Shown here one piece after another: positions 1-11,425 of a stretch of DNA of 64,000 nucleotides. The position numbers and the translations under genes were made by a program. The DNA is from Salvator merianae. Its lineage: Eukaryota > Chordata > Lepidosauria > Squamata > Teiidae. Position 1 is the first letter of the stretch; each line of letters begins with the position of its first letter. A model generated the notes under the pieces. That model worked only from the letters and a program-made list of their open reading frames with translations, ran no database searches and was not told the DNA's origin. The DNA lies in assembly GCA_003586115.2 (NCBI GenBank), contig QVOM02000049.1, positions 17,427,470 to 17,491,469 on the forward strand. The letters run 5' to 3'.

Positions 1-1277
1 TGGGTGTGGTGATGAGGTGACAAGTTGAGTATAATGATGGTCATTAAGGCATTAGATGTGAATAGAGGTGCAAACTTGTCAGAATGTTGTAATGCAGAGT
101 GAAGCTGGCTAGGAATCAGAAAGGAGATGTGATGAACAGTCCAAGGGAGCTCTCAAGAGGCTGAGGTGTTAACTAGTGTTATAATATTGTAGCGTGACAG
201 GACACCATTGTTTCTGTTTAATGCCCTGTCGATGGTTTGAGGATATATCTTGCTGTGTCCCTTTCCAAACTTTCTTTGCATTTTTTTTTTTTTGTTTGTT
301 CCAGGATTGCTGTTTTGAAGTCTGAGGTGGAAGGTCGTAGAAGATTGGTTCCGGAACAAGTTTTTGTGTATTCCTGTTCTTAATGCCAGATTTATGCCCA
401 TTTATCCTCTGGAACAGAGGCTGTCCTCTTTGCCCAGTGCAGGTTGTCCTGTTTGCCCTAATTGAAAATAGTTATTTTAAGCTACAGCTGAAAATCTTCT
501 CAAAGACACAGTATAAATAAAACCTGCTAGCACACCAGGCATTTAGTGGGAAATCATTATATCTTATTCAAGAGCAATAATAGGCATATACGCAACATTA
601 TCAACCATTTCGTGATCTTCCCCAGTTTCCCCAGTACTGGTTTCCCCTCCCCTTACATTTAGAACTATTTTGAGGCATAAGGATAAATAGTGCCATCTCC
701 ACTGTTTTGATTCTCTTAAATTTTCTTTAAAAAGAGAGGTGTGCCACTATAGGCATAGGCAGTAATTATCTGACAGATTAATGACGCACAGCTCAGACCT
801 CATTCACTGTGGGCAGGCGGCACCATTTCAATAAACAATTTCCATTACTAATGAGTTTTAAAATGTTTTTCTATTTTTTTAAAAAAATTACTACAGAAAT
901 GGAAAGCAATGTTATGGCAGAATAAGGCTGTACCAGTAATTTTAAAAAAATATAGGAGGGTGAGGGGAGGGGAAAGGGAGCGCTTCACAGAAAACATTTT
1001 AGCAATGTGCTTTTCTCCCAGTTGCATTCCTGCAAGTTATACTTCCACTCAAAAACAAAAGTTAAACGCTATATTTTTATTTAATGGTTTTTCAGTTAAT
1101 TGCAAACTGCACTTCAACAGATCAGCTCTTAAGCTGCCTCCAGAGGATGTGAGGAAAACGTGATGGCTTGTTTGCATCTCACTATTGCCTCTCTTTGTCT
1201 CTGTTAAACAGCAGGGCAACTTTGCAAGACAAGTGCAGGCACTTACCTGACTGGATGCTCGCTTACGCGATGACAGG
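1..1277. other. Unassigned AT-rich DNA
   Basis: I see no gene, RNA or recognisable transposon here. There is a short T run near 281-293. The small open frames on both strands have no recognisable motif and no repeat match elsewhere in the window. Confidence 0.5.
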
Positions 1278-1285
1278 CTTTGTAC

Positions 1286-1469
1286 CAGCAGTGGCCCGTG
1301 CCTTTAAGGGCGGGTGTTCGCGCGAGTGCCATGGCCGTTCGCGGGGCCTCCGGGCCTCCATAGCGACACAGCAGGTCGCCCTGATGTGTCACTACGGAGG
1401 CCTGGAGGCCCCGCGAACGGCCAAGGCACTCACGCGAACACCCGCCCTTAAAGGCATGGGCCACCACTG
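1286..1469. mobile_element. hAT-type palindromic MITE, family H1, copy 1
   Basis: This is a 184-bp near-perfect inverted repeat. The left end (CAGCAGTGGCCC) mirrors the right end (GGGCCACCACTG). It is flanked by a perfect 8-bp direct repeat CTTTGTAC at 1278-1285 and 1470-1477, the target-site size of hAT transposons. The arms carry GGAGGCC and GCGAACGGCC motifs shared with the copies at 14201 and 37016. It is CpG-rich in an AT-rich setting. It has no coding capacity, so it must have been moved by a transposase made elsewhere. Confidence 0.85.
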
Positions 1470-1480
1470 CTTTGTACATC

Positions 1481-1500
1481 TTTTTTTTTTTTTTTTTTTT
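1481..1500. repeat. T20 homopolymer
   Basis: A run of 20 T lies just right of the H1 palindrome. It produces spurious poly-Phe or poly-Lys stretches in open frames that cross it. Confidence 0.9.
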
Positions 1501-1504
1501 GATG

Positions 1505-2250
1505 GCACGAAATATCCGGAAGCACACGATTGCCAGGCCCTGCGCATGCAACGGTACCTATTTCTGGCCCAGTTTCAGCTCTGCATATGCGCAATGGCAA
1601 TTTCCAGGCCAAAGACCACAGGTGCAAGTGTCCAGACAAAGTAAGTTTTCTCACTATTCAGGGAAAAACTGTGGTGGGAGTTGGTTTATCCCAATTAGTG
1701 ATAATATGGGATTCCATCCCTTCTTCTCAGGGCTATGTTGGGATTGCCACGGATACATGTGGCAAGCCCAACATAGCCCCGGGATTATCCCATGTTTTAG
1801 GCTGCCTCCAGACAGTGAGAAAAGAATGTGGATCTTGTTTGGATCTCACAACTGCTTCTTGCCATCTCTGCCAGACAACAGGGCAAGACTTGATGCAAGC
1901 ACAGGCACTTGGTCCGGTGATTACAAGGTCACTACTTCCAGGTATTTTGATGACATGAAATACTCAAAAGTGCATGATCATGCATGCACAGTGGCCATTT
2001 TCGGCCCAGTTGCGGGGCTGTGCATGTGTGGGGGCCATTTCTTCAAGGCCCATGGTGAAAGCAAGCCTCCAGACAGGTAAGTCATATTGCTATTCTGGGA
2101 AAATCTGGGTGGAGAGTTGATTTTCCTGGAATAGCGGTACCACACCATTTCACCTTTATATCGCAGGGCTGTGTTGGGACTGCCAGGGAGACGTGCGGCA
2201 ATCCCAACATAACCCAGGAATAATCCCGTGTTTTAGGCCCTGTCAGGATG
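1505..2250. mobile_element. Family T inverted-repeat element, two adjoining units
   Basis: Two related units lie in a row. Each has a TCCAGACA-type end followed by GTAAGT, an internal GGGATTGCCACG/ATGTTGGGATTGCC inverted motif, and an end reading CCCATGTTTTAGGC or CCCGTGTTTTAGGC. The unit boundary is near 1890-1900. Related copies are at 19165, 19840, 35860 and 49060. The repeated TCCAGACAGGTAAGT looks like a splice donor but is part of the element end. There is no transposase. Confidence 0.55.
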
Positions 2251-2384
2251 GGGCCTTGGTGTTTTTTCTGTAAAGGTTGTGGGTTGTTTTTTTTCTCTTT
2301 CACATTCTTAAATGTTTGAGATACACTGGTCATTTTAATACTCTTCACTTTGATAATGCTATATTATTTTTAAATTTGATTATG

Positions 2385-2600
2385 TGAAGTGGCATTGTTT
2401 GTTTGTTTGTTTATTTATTTATTTGCATTTTTTTTATCCTGCTCTATACCTGAAGCTCTCAGGGCATGTTGCAACAATAAAATACAAAAGGCACACAATA
2501 AAGCAGTAGCATTGCTTGAAAGTGGGGAAGGAAAGCTGTACCTTTATCCAAAGGCAAAGGTAAATAGTTGCATCTTCACTGCTCTCCTAAAAATGTAAAG
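2385..2600 (-). mobile_element. L2-type LINE 3' end fragment
   Basis: A (TTTA)n/(TTTG)n run followed by TCCTGCTCTATACCTGAAG is the reverse complement of the usual L2 3' end, where a GGGCGGGATATAAAT-like stretch precedes an A/T-rich tail. Only the 3' end and some degraded sequence remain. Confidence 0.5.
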
Positions 2601-2995
2601 TGAAGAAGCTTGACACACCTCAGGGGAAAGGGTATTACCTTGCTTTCAGTTCTAAAGAAAAGCAATGAATAAAGCTACCTGTCTTTTATCTGCTAGTGTG
2701 GACATGTGAGCAGAAGCAGTGCACAATAACCTTTATCCCATGATGAGATGAAATGAAAGGAATACTGATTCCTATTATTAGCCTCTTACTAGAATACTTA
2801 CATTTAACATTTCATTTAAATGGCTCATACACTACTAATCTGCATCAGGGTATAATCTGTGTTCAGATTTCCTCCATCCATCCAAAGAACATCTATTGGA
2901 CCATCTTTATTTTGATAATGTGTTGCATTTAACATATTTATTTTTTAAAGAAAACCTAGTCAAAAGTGCTGGTAGATGAATAAATTCATGGTGCC
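2600..2995. other. Unassigned DNA
   Basis: There is nothing recognisable here. Base composition is AT-rich and there is no long open frame. Confidence 0.5.
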
Positions 2996-3110
2996 TCCAG
3001 ATGGCAAGAGGAAATTGTGAGATCTTCTTTAGATCCTGAAACCATTTCTTGCCACTGCTGCCGGACGGCAGGAGGCAATCCTGGGAAAATACTGGGTTCT
3101 TTCCCCATCT
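2996..3110. mobile_element. Family T fragment
   Basis: The stretch beginning GCCTCCAGATGGCAAGAGG and continuing through TTCTTGCCACTGCTGCC resembles 1803-1885, 19495-19575 and 20120-20205. It is one end of the family T element. Confidence 0.45.
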
Positions 3111-3154
3111 GCCATCTGTTCACTTAGTCATTCCTCTTGCAAAAATTTCCATAG

Positions 3155-3541
3155 GGTGGCATGCAGGACAGTTAGGATCAACAAGCGGAAGGTTTTTTTT
3201 GCACTCAGAGGGTCATTAGTCTATGGAATTTACTATCAGAAGAGGTGATGACAGCAATCAGCCTGGATAGCTTTAAGAATGGACTGGACAGATTCATGGA
3301 GATCAGGTGCACCATTGGCTACTGGAATGGATGCCTAGGTACTGCCTCCAGGCTAGAAAGACAGGCAGGATGCCTCTAAAGGCCATTTGCAGGGAGTCTA
3401 GAGCAGGTGAAGGATTTGCCTTTGCCTGCTGCTTGAGATGCCCAGAAGCCACTGGTGGGCCAGTGTGTGAAGCAAGATGTTGGACTAGATGGGCCGTGGT
3501 CTGGTCCAGCAGGGGTCCTCTTTTGTTCTTCTGGTCTTAAT
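3155..3541 (+). mobile_element. CR1-type LINE 3' end (lineage with TTCTTATG tail)
   Basis: The sequence matches the C-terminal end of a CR1 reverse-transcriptase frame (ISLDSFKNGLDRFME-like, with frameshifts), then a 3' UTR with AGCAGGTGAAGG, CTTGAGATGCCCAGAAG and TTGGACTAGATGGGCC. It ends in a degraded TTCT-rich tail. The same 3' UTR recurs at 17535, 26845, 28333, 49721, 54607, 55370 and 58455. It is 5'-truncated, as is usual for LINEs. Confidence 0.8.
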
Positions 3542-5890
3542 CACCCACCCCCTCCCTTTGTTTTTGGTTTTTTCCCACAGTTACTGACATCCAGGTATTT
3601 TTGTCAGAGCAACAATTACGCAAAGTGACAGCAGGTGAGGTAAGAGAAGCAATACGGCAAGAAATCTGGCATCATTGCTTGATTTCATATTGCTATTTTA
3701 GGATATCGCCTCCACATCCTGGCATTATATTGCATCTGGAGGCACCCTCATAGTACTGCTCCTAAATAACTCATTAGCTGTTGCTAAATAGCAAATTGGT
3801 TAGTTTAGAAAATACAGTGCTTACTGTTTCTTACTTTAGCTGCATTCACTTGAAATAATACAAAGTTGGAACAAAAGTTGTGATGCTTTAGTCATTAATT
3901 TCCAGCATCCCAGTCTTGAAGGGATTTGTAGGGCTGAAGGAGAATAATGTCACTGAGCTGCCAAATTCTGAAGGACAGAAGATTGGTACACAGGCAGTGC
4001 CCAAGGATGTGACCCAGCTATGAAAAGGGGAACATACAACTTTCAAGATTTCCCACCTCCTGGTGGGAAAATCAGACTTTTGGCTGGAAAACCACTATGC
4101 AGTATTTTTTTCAGAATGAGTGATTTTTTTTTATATAACTAAAGGAAACTATATTTAGCTTTAAAATGAACGATTGCAGGATTCCAAGAGCCAAGATTTA
4201 AATAACCTGAGATTGGATGTTGGTTCTGGTTTTCGTACCCACTTGTATGGAGGGTTCAACAATGAATCCACAAAACCTGAAACTTAGGCAAGATCTACGT
4301 GGCTACATTGGGCTGCATTAAAAACAGTGCTAGGACCATGGTGACTTCATATCACCATGTGTCAGGAGCATAGTGATTACATATGTCTCCACATCCATCT
4401 GGCCTACAGCTTGGTTCCAAGGGTAGAGTCTACTCCCAGGAATATTCCTTTTGCAGAGTGGTAAAAATCAGTTTACAAAAGAGAGTACATATGTGGTTGA
4501 TTCCTGTGGCTACTGTGTGGAAGGCAGGTAGCTGGCGGAGTGACCTATCCTTGCTCTTGCTGCCTGGGTCAACAAGGGTTGACTTTCAGGGCTTTTCATA
4601 TCATGGTCCTGGGTGGAAATTGGAAGCCAAGGAACATTTGTTCCCTGAACTCAAAGTTCGCACAGATGAGGGTGAGCAGAACAAGCTTATAGCCTTTCTC
4701 CCTGCTCCTGGGTCCAAGCAAGTGCTCTGGCCCTAGAGCAGACTGCTTCCATGCCCTCCTTTGGCCTGTGTGGATCTTGCCCTAGCAATGGAATGATAAG
4801 TAGTTTTCTAAACTCACCTTGCAACCTGATCAGATCATGATCATGGGGTAATTCAGATGCAGTAGTATGATCATTGGAAGCCTCACTTTGAGTCACTAAA
4901 ACTGGATCTGGTGTACAGTGGCCTGGAAGAGTCAAAAACCTTGCTTCAAAGCTGAGAGATGTAGGGCTCTCTTGTCAAGAGGATATAATATCATGGCTGA
5001 TGATAACAGAAACTCCAGACTTGTCTCACTACAAGTTTATGTCATGGTGAAAAAACTACAGGCATTCTTGGTTTCAGTCCCAGGCATCCACAAACTGAGA
5101 GCAAAAAGTGCCAGAGATTCTTAAATTCTAAATTGAAGGATATATGGTCCTATGAATCCTATCTTGCTTCCGAATTCAGATACTACACATAGATATGGAT
5201 ATTTTTTAAAAGCCACAATAATCAAAGCCATAGAACAAAACTGCATTAACACCAAATTCAGGTGCATGTGTCTTTGGGATGATTAAGTTACAAAACAAAT
5301 GTCCTAGCCATGAACAAGCTAAGTTCCAGACCAAAGTGGCCAGGTGCCTAATCTTAGAGACAACTCTGTTTTTGAGGAGCTATCAACAACTGAATGAGGT
5401 CCTCTGGTGGAGGGCTGTCCACTCTAACCCTAATAAAATAGTGGAAAAGGGACCTTGGAGTTGTTTAGCAACAACTTGTACCTGAAAAGGAGGTACACAG
5501 GTTGTATGGCCAGGGTCTCCTCTGCTTTTGTGCAGTCTCCTTCTATTTAACCTATTGTCAATCATCAGGGTTTGCTGTTCCAAAATGGCATCATGTGTGG
5601 CCTGAATCCTTTCTCCCTTTCTCCCTTTCTTCTTCTGATATGATTTAGTTCAGGGCTGGCTAACATATGTGCAACCAGCTATGTTCAGTTGGGCAATATT
5701 TTGTATGGGTTTAACAGAATTAAAATTGTATAGTGTCCCACCTACCATTAGCTCTATCTATTCTGAGTCCTGTTACTACTTACCTTCAGTAGCCTTGCCC
5801 TCTACCTGACCAGCCATAATGAGCACAAGCCACCATTGGTAGTTATTTCTAAATTAGCATATCTAGGTGGAACACAAATCCGTATCTTCA
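3542..5890. other. Unassigned DNA, about 2.3 kb
   Basis: I found no host exon, RNA gene or clear repeat. Several open frames of 60-117 codons occur (for example 4383-4736) but show no domain motif and have unremarkable composition. Short TCCAGG and CTGGAGG inverted motifs near 3700 may be family T debris. Confidence 0.4.
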
Positions 5891-5985
5891 ACCCTTTCTG
5901 CACTGGGCCTTACTCCAGATTATATCTTGGAATAAAGATCTGCTGTCTGCATATAGTGCACACTACAGCAAGATCTGCTCAAAGC
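5891..5985. mobile_element. P1 MITE, left half only
   Basis: CCCTTTCTGCACTGGGCCTTA followed by GATTATATCTTGGAATA matches the left half of the 180-bp P1 palindrome seen complete at 35674, 48359, 59862 and 62505. The right half is missing, and another element begins at 5996. Confidence 0.65.
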
Positions 5986-5995
5986 CTGCCACAGT

Positions 5996-6605
5996 GGGCC
6001 TGTTCACACTTTCCACTGTAGAATGGGCTAATTAGCATTCTACGGTGGAAAAGACCACGATGGGACCTAAAAACTCACCTGAAGCCAGCTACCGGCGTTC
6101 GCACCTGTGAACACCAGTAGCTGTGCCTGATCCTCACCATGACAGCGGTCGGCAAGCAGTCCCATGCATGTGCATGTGTATGCATATGTGCAATGTGCAA
6201 TGGGGTCTACCCCTTCCACGACACTGCGATCAGGCCTGGGAGGCCAGATGGGGCCATGCCGCAGGCCCGATCGAGTAGGCCCAATAGAACTACAGTGAGG
6301 GGCCCAGTGTGCAGGTGTGATCGTTATTATGCCTGCACACTGCATGGGCCTCCCGGGTTGCCATGGCAGCAGCCCGACACTTGCAGGCCGCTACCACAGT
6401 GACTGTCCTTCATGCCCGCGATTGGGCACCTGAACGCCAGATGAGGTGCAGCGCAGCCCCATCTGGCCTTCCAGGCCCAATCACGGTGATGTGGGCCGAA
6501 TTGGGGCCTCGTGCGGGCCCGAAGGGGTAGGCACCATTGCCCATCATGCATGTGTGATTGTGAGATCACACATGCATGATGGGCGGGATCCTGGCAAAAA
6601 GCCAG
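5996..6605. mobile_element. P4-type long MITE, CpG-rich
   Basis: It starts with GGGCCTGTTCACACTTT, the shared P-group end. The interior is GC- and CpG-rich, with CACCATGACAGCGG and TTGCCATGGCAGC motifs that recur at 34773, 55740, 58965 and 63340. A hairpin made of GCCCATCATGCATGTGTGA and its complement spans about 6538-6583. Open frames on both strands here are by-products of the inverted structure. The right boundary is uncertain. Confidence 0.5.
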
Positions 6606-7310
6606 GCTATCTCAATTATAGTTATGCCCATGGCAAGGAGATTAAGTCCAGTAGACCAGGAACTGAGGATGGATGTGAGCCTCAAGAGATACCTAGAACT
6701 TCCTTCTCCTGACACATATGACCTCTGCTTTAAAAATTCTGTTCTCACTCATCTGAGATGCATTCAGCTGGTTACTGCACATATACCAACCTACACCCAG
6801 TTGACAGTTAAATCTGTATCTTTGTGAATCATCTTCCTTACTTTATATTGGCCAAATGTGAATGTCTTGTACTTCCCTTCGAAGCATCTGCTACTGGCCA
6901 TAGCGGAGTATAGATGGCCCATTATATTCGGTAATGCATCACAATTCTTGTGTCTGAAACTGACAATTAGTTTTCTGACCATCTGCTTACTCTCATCCGT
7001 TTGTTATTATTTCCTTCAATTTAAGGTTATTTGAGAGAATCCAAAACCAGGAAGGAGAGTGGGAGTGGAAAACCAATGAATTGTACCCTGGAATTATGAA
7101 TTCAGATTTGTTTTTAACAATAACTTTCTTAAAGAGTTGTTCAGTGGCTTTCCCAGTAGCATTGTAATAGCACAGCATCTGTTTATTTCTATAGTGAACA
7201 TATGCCCACCAGCAATGAAAAGGTCTGTTTGGGAAAGGAAAAAAACCACATACACACACAGCAGTGATGGCAAGCTGACAAACTATTATTCTTGCTAAGC
7301 AATAGCAACA
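6606..7310. other. Unassigned DNA
   Basis: No repeat copy or exon-like signal was recognised. Confidence 0.4.
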
Positions 7311-7316
7311 TAAAAA

Positions 7317-7524
7317 GGAGTGGCTGTAGCTCAGTAGTAGAGCAAACTGCCTGGAAAGCAGAGGGTTGCCAGTTCAATCCCCAGCCTCTCCTTGGGAGTA
7401 GGCAATGGCAAATCGCTTCTATATCTCTGCCAAGAAAACTACATAGAGGTGCCCATGGAGATGCCCATGCAGTCAACCAAGAATTGGCTATGAGTAGTAC
7501 ACAACAACAACAACAACAACAACA
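7317..7524 (+). mobile_element. tRNA-derived SINE with (ACA)n tail, copy 1
   Basis: The head carries RNA polymerase III promoter boxes: an A box TAGCTCAGTAGTAGAGC at 7327-7343 and a B box region ending AGTTCAATCC at 7380. The body contains CAATGGCAAATCGCTTCT and CCAAGAAAACTACATAGA. It ends in (ACA)n at 7501-7524. A second copy at 41071 is colinear over its whole length. The tRNA-like head is followed by unrelated sequence, so it is a SINE and not a tRNA gene. Its LINE partner is not identifiable from the tail alone. Confidence 0.85.
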
Positions 7525-7633
7525 ATGCAATACAAATGTGAAATGAAGAGTTGCATTTACAGATTTTCTAAAAAAAAAATGCAAACAATTTTTGAGTGCA
7601 GCAATAGCAGTTCTTGGACATTAAGTACTCAGT

Positions 7634-7828
7634 GGGCCTAGTCACAGCTAAGTTTTAACCCAGCTTTGGTCCACTTTGAGAGTGAAAGAACATATCAGTG
7701 AAGTAATAAGATATTTTCCTTCAGTATTATCTAATCCACCTTTGTGTTAGATAATGTAGAAAGAAAATGATTAGTCGCTTTGCTGAGGTGGACTGAAGCT
7801 GGATTAAAACTTAGGTGTGACTGGGCCC
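7634..7828. mobile_element. P6 MITE, complete, 3-bp target duplication
   Basis: This 195-bp palindrome has ends GGGCCTAGTCACAGCTAAG and its mirror ending GGTGTGACTGGGCCC. It is flanked by AGT at 7631-7633 and 7829-7831. Both arms continue through TTTTAAYCCAGCTT. A related half copy lies at 61305-61428. The GGGCC end plus 3-bp duplication suggests a PIF/Harbinger-like origin. Confidence 0.75.
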
Positions 7829-8290
7829 AGTGTGAATACATTCTTCAGAGGGTAGTAATCAGGAACCCTGGCAAAAAGCCAAGCTAGCCACTGCATCTGA
7901 CAAACTATAGGGGGTCCTATCCTGAGCTAGTTGCCTCCCACTGAAAAGACCTTTAACTTTGAAAAATTCTGATTATAAAAACTAACAATAATGGCTCCTG
8001 GATCAGACATGAGAGGATGCCGAAGGATGGGTGAGGCTCCAACTGGAAGCCTCCCTTTGCTCTGTGTGAACCAAATTTGGATACATTGTAGATCAAACTC
8101 CAGTATGGTAGGCTTCCAACTGAAGCTGCACCTCTTTCCCACTGCCTTCATGGAAGGGCTCCATGAACCACTTTTGAAGACTAATGTTGACAAGGACTCA
8201 ATGGTTACTGAGTCCTGAACTGAAGGCTCAAAGTAAAACATAGGTTTTGCTGTTGATGTTAGTAGTAGGAGCCTCTTGAAGAGAATACAA
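7829..8290. other. Unassigned DNA
   Basis: Two overlapping opposite-strand open frames (7927-8241) have no recognisable domain. Nothing else is seen. Confidence 0.4.
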
Positions 8291-8295
8291 CTTAA

Positions 8296-8395
8296 CAGTA
8301 TGTTTGTTTATGTATGGCATTTCTATCTCCCCTTTCCTCCAAAGAGCCAAAGGCAGGGCACCCTATTCTCCTCTGCTTCATTTTATATGTGTTAT
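8296..8395 (-). mobile_element. MIR/L2-type 3' fragment
   Basis: TGTTTATGTATGGCATTTC then TCCTCCAAAGAGCCAAAGGC and CTCCTCTGCTTCATTTTAT resembles the reverse complement of an amniote MIR-like SINE tail, as does 37525-37745. Confidence 0.5.
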
Positions 8396-9040
8396 ATGTA
8401 TTCCAGCGTTGCCATAAGGCCAATAGGGGTATGACTAAACGTGTAATGTAAGTTATATTATTGCAGAATTAGGCTGAGTTCACCTCAAAAACATCATCAA
8501 AAATATCATTTTCACCAGAACTTTGCTGCAGTTTTTGCAAGAAAACTCAATTTCTAATGCCACCAAGATTCTGCTGGATTTTTTGTTAACAGACAAGTAA
8601 CAGCTCAAGGCTGGAAGGATACACAACAACCGGCAATTCTGAAACGTATTCTCACCTCTGGCTAATAATGAAAATGGATTATATTTCATGTCAATATTAT
8701 CAAATGCACGACAATCCCCAGAACTTGCTCAATATACGATTTGGCAACCACTTCTTCTGAAGGTCTCAAAAAAGGATATCCTGTATCTGCTCTCACTAGA
8801 CATATGGACTTAACAGCAGAAATTTTGTTCACACATTTAAAACTTTTGCTATGAATGTAGTTCTGGTATTTCTCAAACTTTTTTGCATCAAAATTTATTG
8901 TTACATATTATTAGACGATTCATTGCTGGCAACTGTACTGTTACTTTTTCACTTTTTGAATTGCTGAAATGGTTTCTTTTGTGTATTTATTGTTATAAGT
9001 TTTTTTAAAGTATTTTTAAAATAAAGGACTTTTGAGACAG
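8396..9040. other. Unassigned DNA
   Basis: AT-rich sequence with no recognised element. Confidence 0.4.
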
Positions 9041-9044
9041 CTTA

Positions 9045-9235
9045 GAGATGGTTCACAGGTGGGACTGTACATGTGCCAGTCTGCCCCTCCCCCTCTCATG
9101 AACATTCTAGGCTAGAAAAGGTGGATTAGAGATGGGATGAAAATGTGAGGGTCACACACTAACAACATGTGGGTGGCAGCCCCCTAGTTTAGGATACAAC
9201 CCAGAACAAGGCCCAGTGTAGAAAGCACCTGAGAT
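9045..9235. mobile_element. Family M MITE fragment plus P1 end remnant
   Basis: The segment 9045-9145 is the reverse complement of sequence at 10790-10920 and resembles 25450-25520 (shared CTAATCCACCTTTTCTAGC and GAACATTCTAGGCTAG). At 9190-9235 a GGATACAACCCAGAACAAGG stretch resembles the right arm of the P1 palindrome. Confidence 0.5.
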
Positions 9236-10740
9236 ATTTAATACCTTTCTTGGGTGAAGAAATATTAGAGACAAACAAGATTTGAAAATAAACTAAGGCA
9301 GCTATCCACTGTCCTGCACAAAAAAATCCAGGCAGTTAAACAAGAATCAGGCATGGTAGTCCATATGTTATTATCTTGGCTGTCAGGTTTTTTTGGGAAA
9401 TGCAATACTGTGTGTGTATGAGTGTGTGTATGAGTAATTATGGCACCTATGTCACTAATGAAGGTCTCATGAAAGGTGAAAGAAGCCAGAGAAAGGAATG
9501 AAGCTTTCAGCCATGAGTAGGAAAAGGTCATGGTGTCATGTCTACATAGACAAACAGCTAGTCTGAGGAGTACTAAAAGTGTCGATCTGAATACAAGTTT
9601 CTCAGAGACCAGATCTTCCCAGGATTTCCCACAGCTTAATCATCATAATCTAGCAGAAATGATAGGCCTGCTATTTAGTGCAAGTTATGTGGACTGAATT
9701 ATTCAGAATATTGTCTCTGTGGACACTGATGAATGAATGAGTTATTTTTTTCCAAAAAGAAAGAGAAAACCTAATAATTCACTTCCATTGTGCATTAAGC
9801 AAGGAAAGGAAGCAGCAAACAGGAAAGAATGCGGAGAGCATGAGAGGTGGTAAATAACATTTCCTAAGGCCATCACAGAATACAGGAACTGAAAGGTTCA
9901 GCCTCAAGTTGAGCCCTGGTCTAAAGTTATCCACCTGCACCTTGACTTTGCTCAGTTTCCCAAAAACAGCCACCAGCCTCCTGGATGCATGAGTCCTATT
10001 ATCTTTGCTTGGCCTTTCCAATTCTATTGTCTTTCTTCAGTAACACCTGATTGGATGACTGGATTTCCCCCCTTAAGCTCCCTACAAAAGAAAGCTCTTG
10101 TGTGCCACATTCAGAGTGATAGCAATTAAACTAATTAATACCAAGCAAATGGAAGAAGAAAGCCTTCCCCTTTCCCCTTTTTGTTTTCAGAGAAGGAAGA
10201 ATAGTAATTGCTACAGCAGCCTGTAAAACACTGTATAATAATGGGGTGGGGGTATAACATGTTCTCTTCAGTACCACCTTCTGTCTAGTATTAGGCATCA
10301 AAGTATAGTCTATTGTGCTAATCAGGAGATTTGTTAATTGTTCCACTGTACGTATTAATTCACATGCGATTCTGGAGAACTCAGAATCCTGGATTGTCCC
10401 TTGAATCCCACTTCAGGGTTTTGGACAGGAAGACAGTTGTTAGATTATGTAACACACAGTTTGCCTCAGTGGAAGGTTTGGTGTTGCATGTGGCTCCCTG
10501 CTAACTGTAATGAGGAAATCAGTGAATGGCTATAACTTTTTAATATTTTGTCACAACTGGGTTATATTACCTGAGGGAATGGAGAGGGAACGGCAGGATG
10601 GGGAACTCTGCCATTTTGCCACCATAAAACTGCATCCCCCCTTGCCGCTGAGAAGAGGGAAAGTGTCAGACATTCTCCTCCCCCTTTTCTGTCCTATCCC
10701 CACTCCTCATGGGGTCATGCCAACTCTTAGGCTGTAAGCC
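9236..10740. other. Unassigned DNA, about 1.5 kb
   Basis: A short TG-rich run lies at 9410-9433. No exon, RNA or repeat family was recognised otherwise. Confidence 0.4.
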
Positions 10741-10742
10741 TG

Positions 10743-10957
10743 AGGCTGTGTTCAGACATCACAAAAGGGGCACCTCAGAGGCACCTCATAGAGACAGAGG
10801 TGGGCCTCATGTTTCCAGCCTTCTCTAATCCACCTTTTCTAGCATAGAATGTTCATGAGAAAGGGGAGGGGTAGACTGGTGTGTGAACAATCCCACCTCA
10901 AAGCCGTCTCTGAGCCACCTCAGAAATGCTTTTGTTGTTGTTGTGTCTGATCGCAGC
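10743..10957. mobile_element. Family M MITE
   Basis: The ends AGGCTGTGTTCAGACATCAC and TGTGTCTGATCGCAGCCTT are imperfect inverted repeats. The interior contains TCTAATCCACCTTTTCTAGC and AAAGCCGTCTCTGAGCC, shared with 9045 and 25395. The AGGCTGYRTTCAGACA end resembles those of families G and T, suggesting one transposase group. Confidence 0.6.
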
Positions 10958-11053
10958 CTTAATAACAGCTTGTAAGCAGCTCTGAAAACCATTCAGAAGC
11001 TGAGAGGCACAATAAAAATACAAATAAATAAATAAATAAATAAATAAATAAAT
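10958..11053 (+). mobile_element. L2-type 3' end with (AAAT)n tail
   Basis: GTAAGCAGCTCTGAAAACC followed by GAGGCACAATAAAAATAC and then (AAAT)n at about 11023-11053 is the typical 3' terminus of an L2-type LINE or its SINE. Confidence 0.6.
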
Positions 11054-11241
11054 GCCATCATAGTATCTCTCCTTGAAGACATGAAACCTGCCAACTTTCA
11101 GACTGATTGCTGTTGAGTGTTTGGAATTTGGGTCAACTAGACCACAAATTTAGTTCTAGATTTGGGTTCTATCTGAAGACAATGCACACACTATTTGCCT
11201 GGGTAGTATTAGACCAACAGTGACCTTCCTAACAAAGCAAT

Positions 11242-11425
11242 GGGTGATTCTACACTGGCCGGTATACTGGAGCAGCAAGTATATTAGGAGCCTCCCTTGT
11301 GCACACCGGTGTGGTCTAAGAGAGGTCCCAGGCAATGCCTTCCTTAAACTGTCCCAATATGTGGAAGGAAGGAAGGCTTTTAGTGCACTTGCTGGTCTGG
11401 TATACCGGCCAGTGCAGAATTGCCC
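11242..11425. mobile_element. P7 MITE, complete
   Basis: The ends GGGTGATTCTACACTGGCC and GGCCAGTGCAGAATTGCCC form inverted repeats continuing through GGTATAC. The interior has TAGGAGCCTCCCTTGTGC. A related copy lies at 43952-44094. The two overlapping opposite-strand open frames here come from the palindrome. The 3-bp duplication is ambiguous because of a shared G. Confidence 0.65.

Noticed and set aside
1168..2080. 158- and 202-codon plus-strand frames
   Set aside because: They cross the H1 palindrome, a T20 run and family T units; there is no protein-like conservation between copies.
7327..7380. tRNA gene
   Set aside because: A and B boxes are present but the rest does not fold as a tRNA and continues into a SINE body that recurs at 41071.
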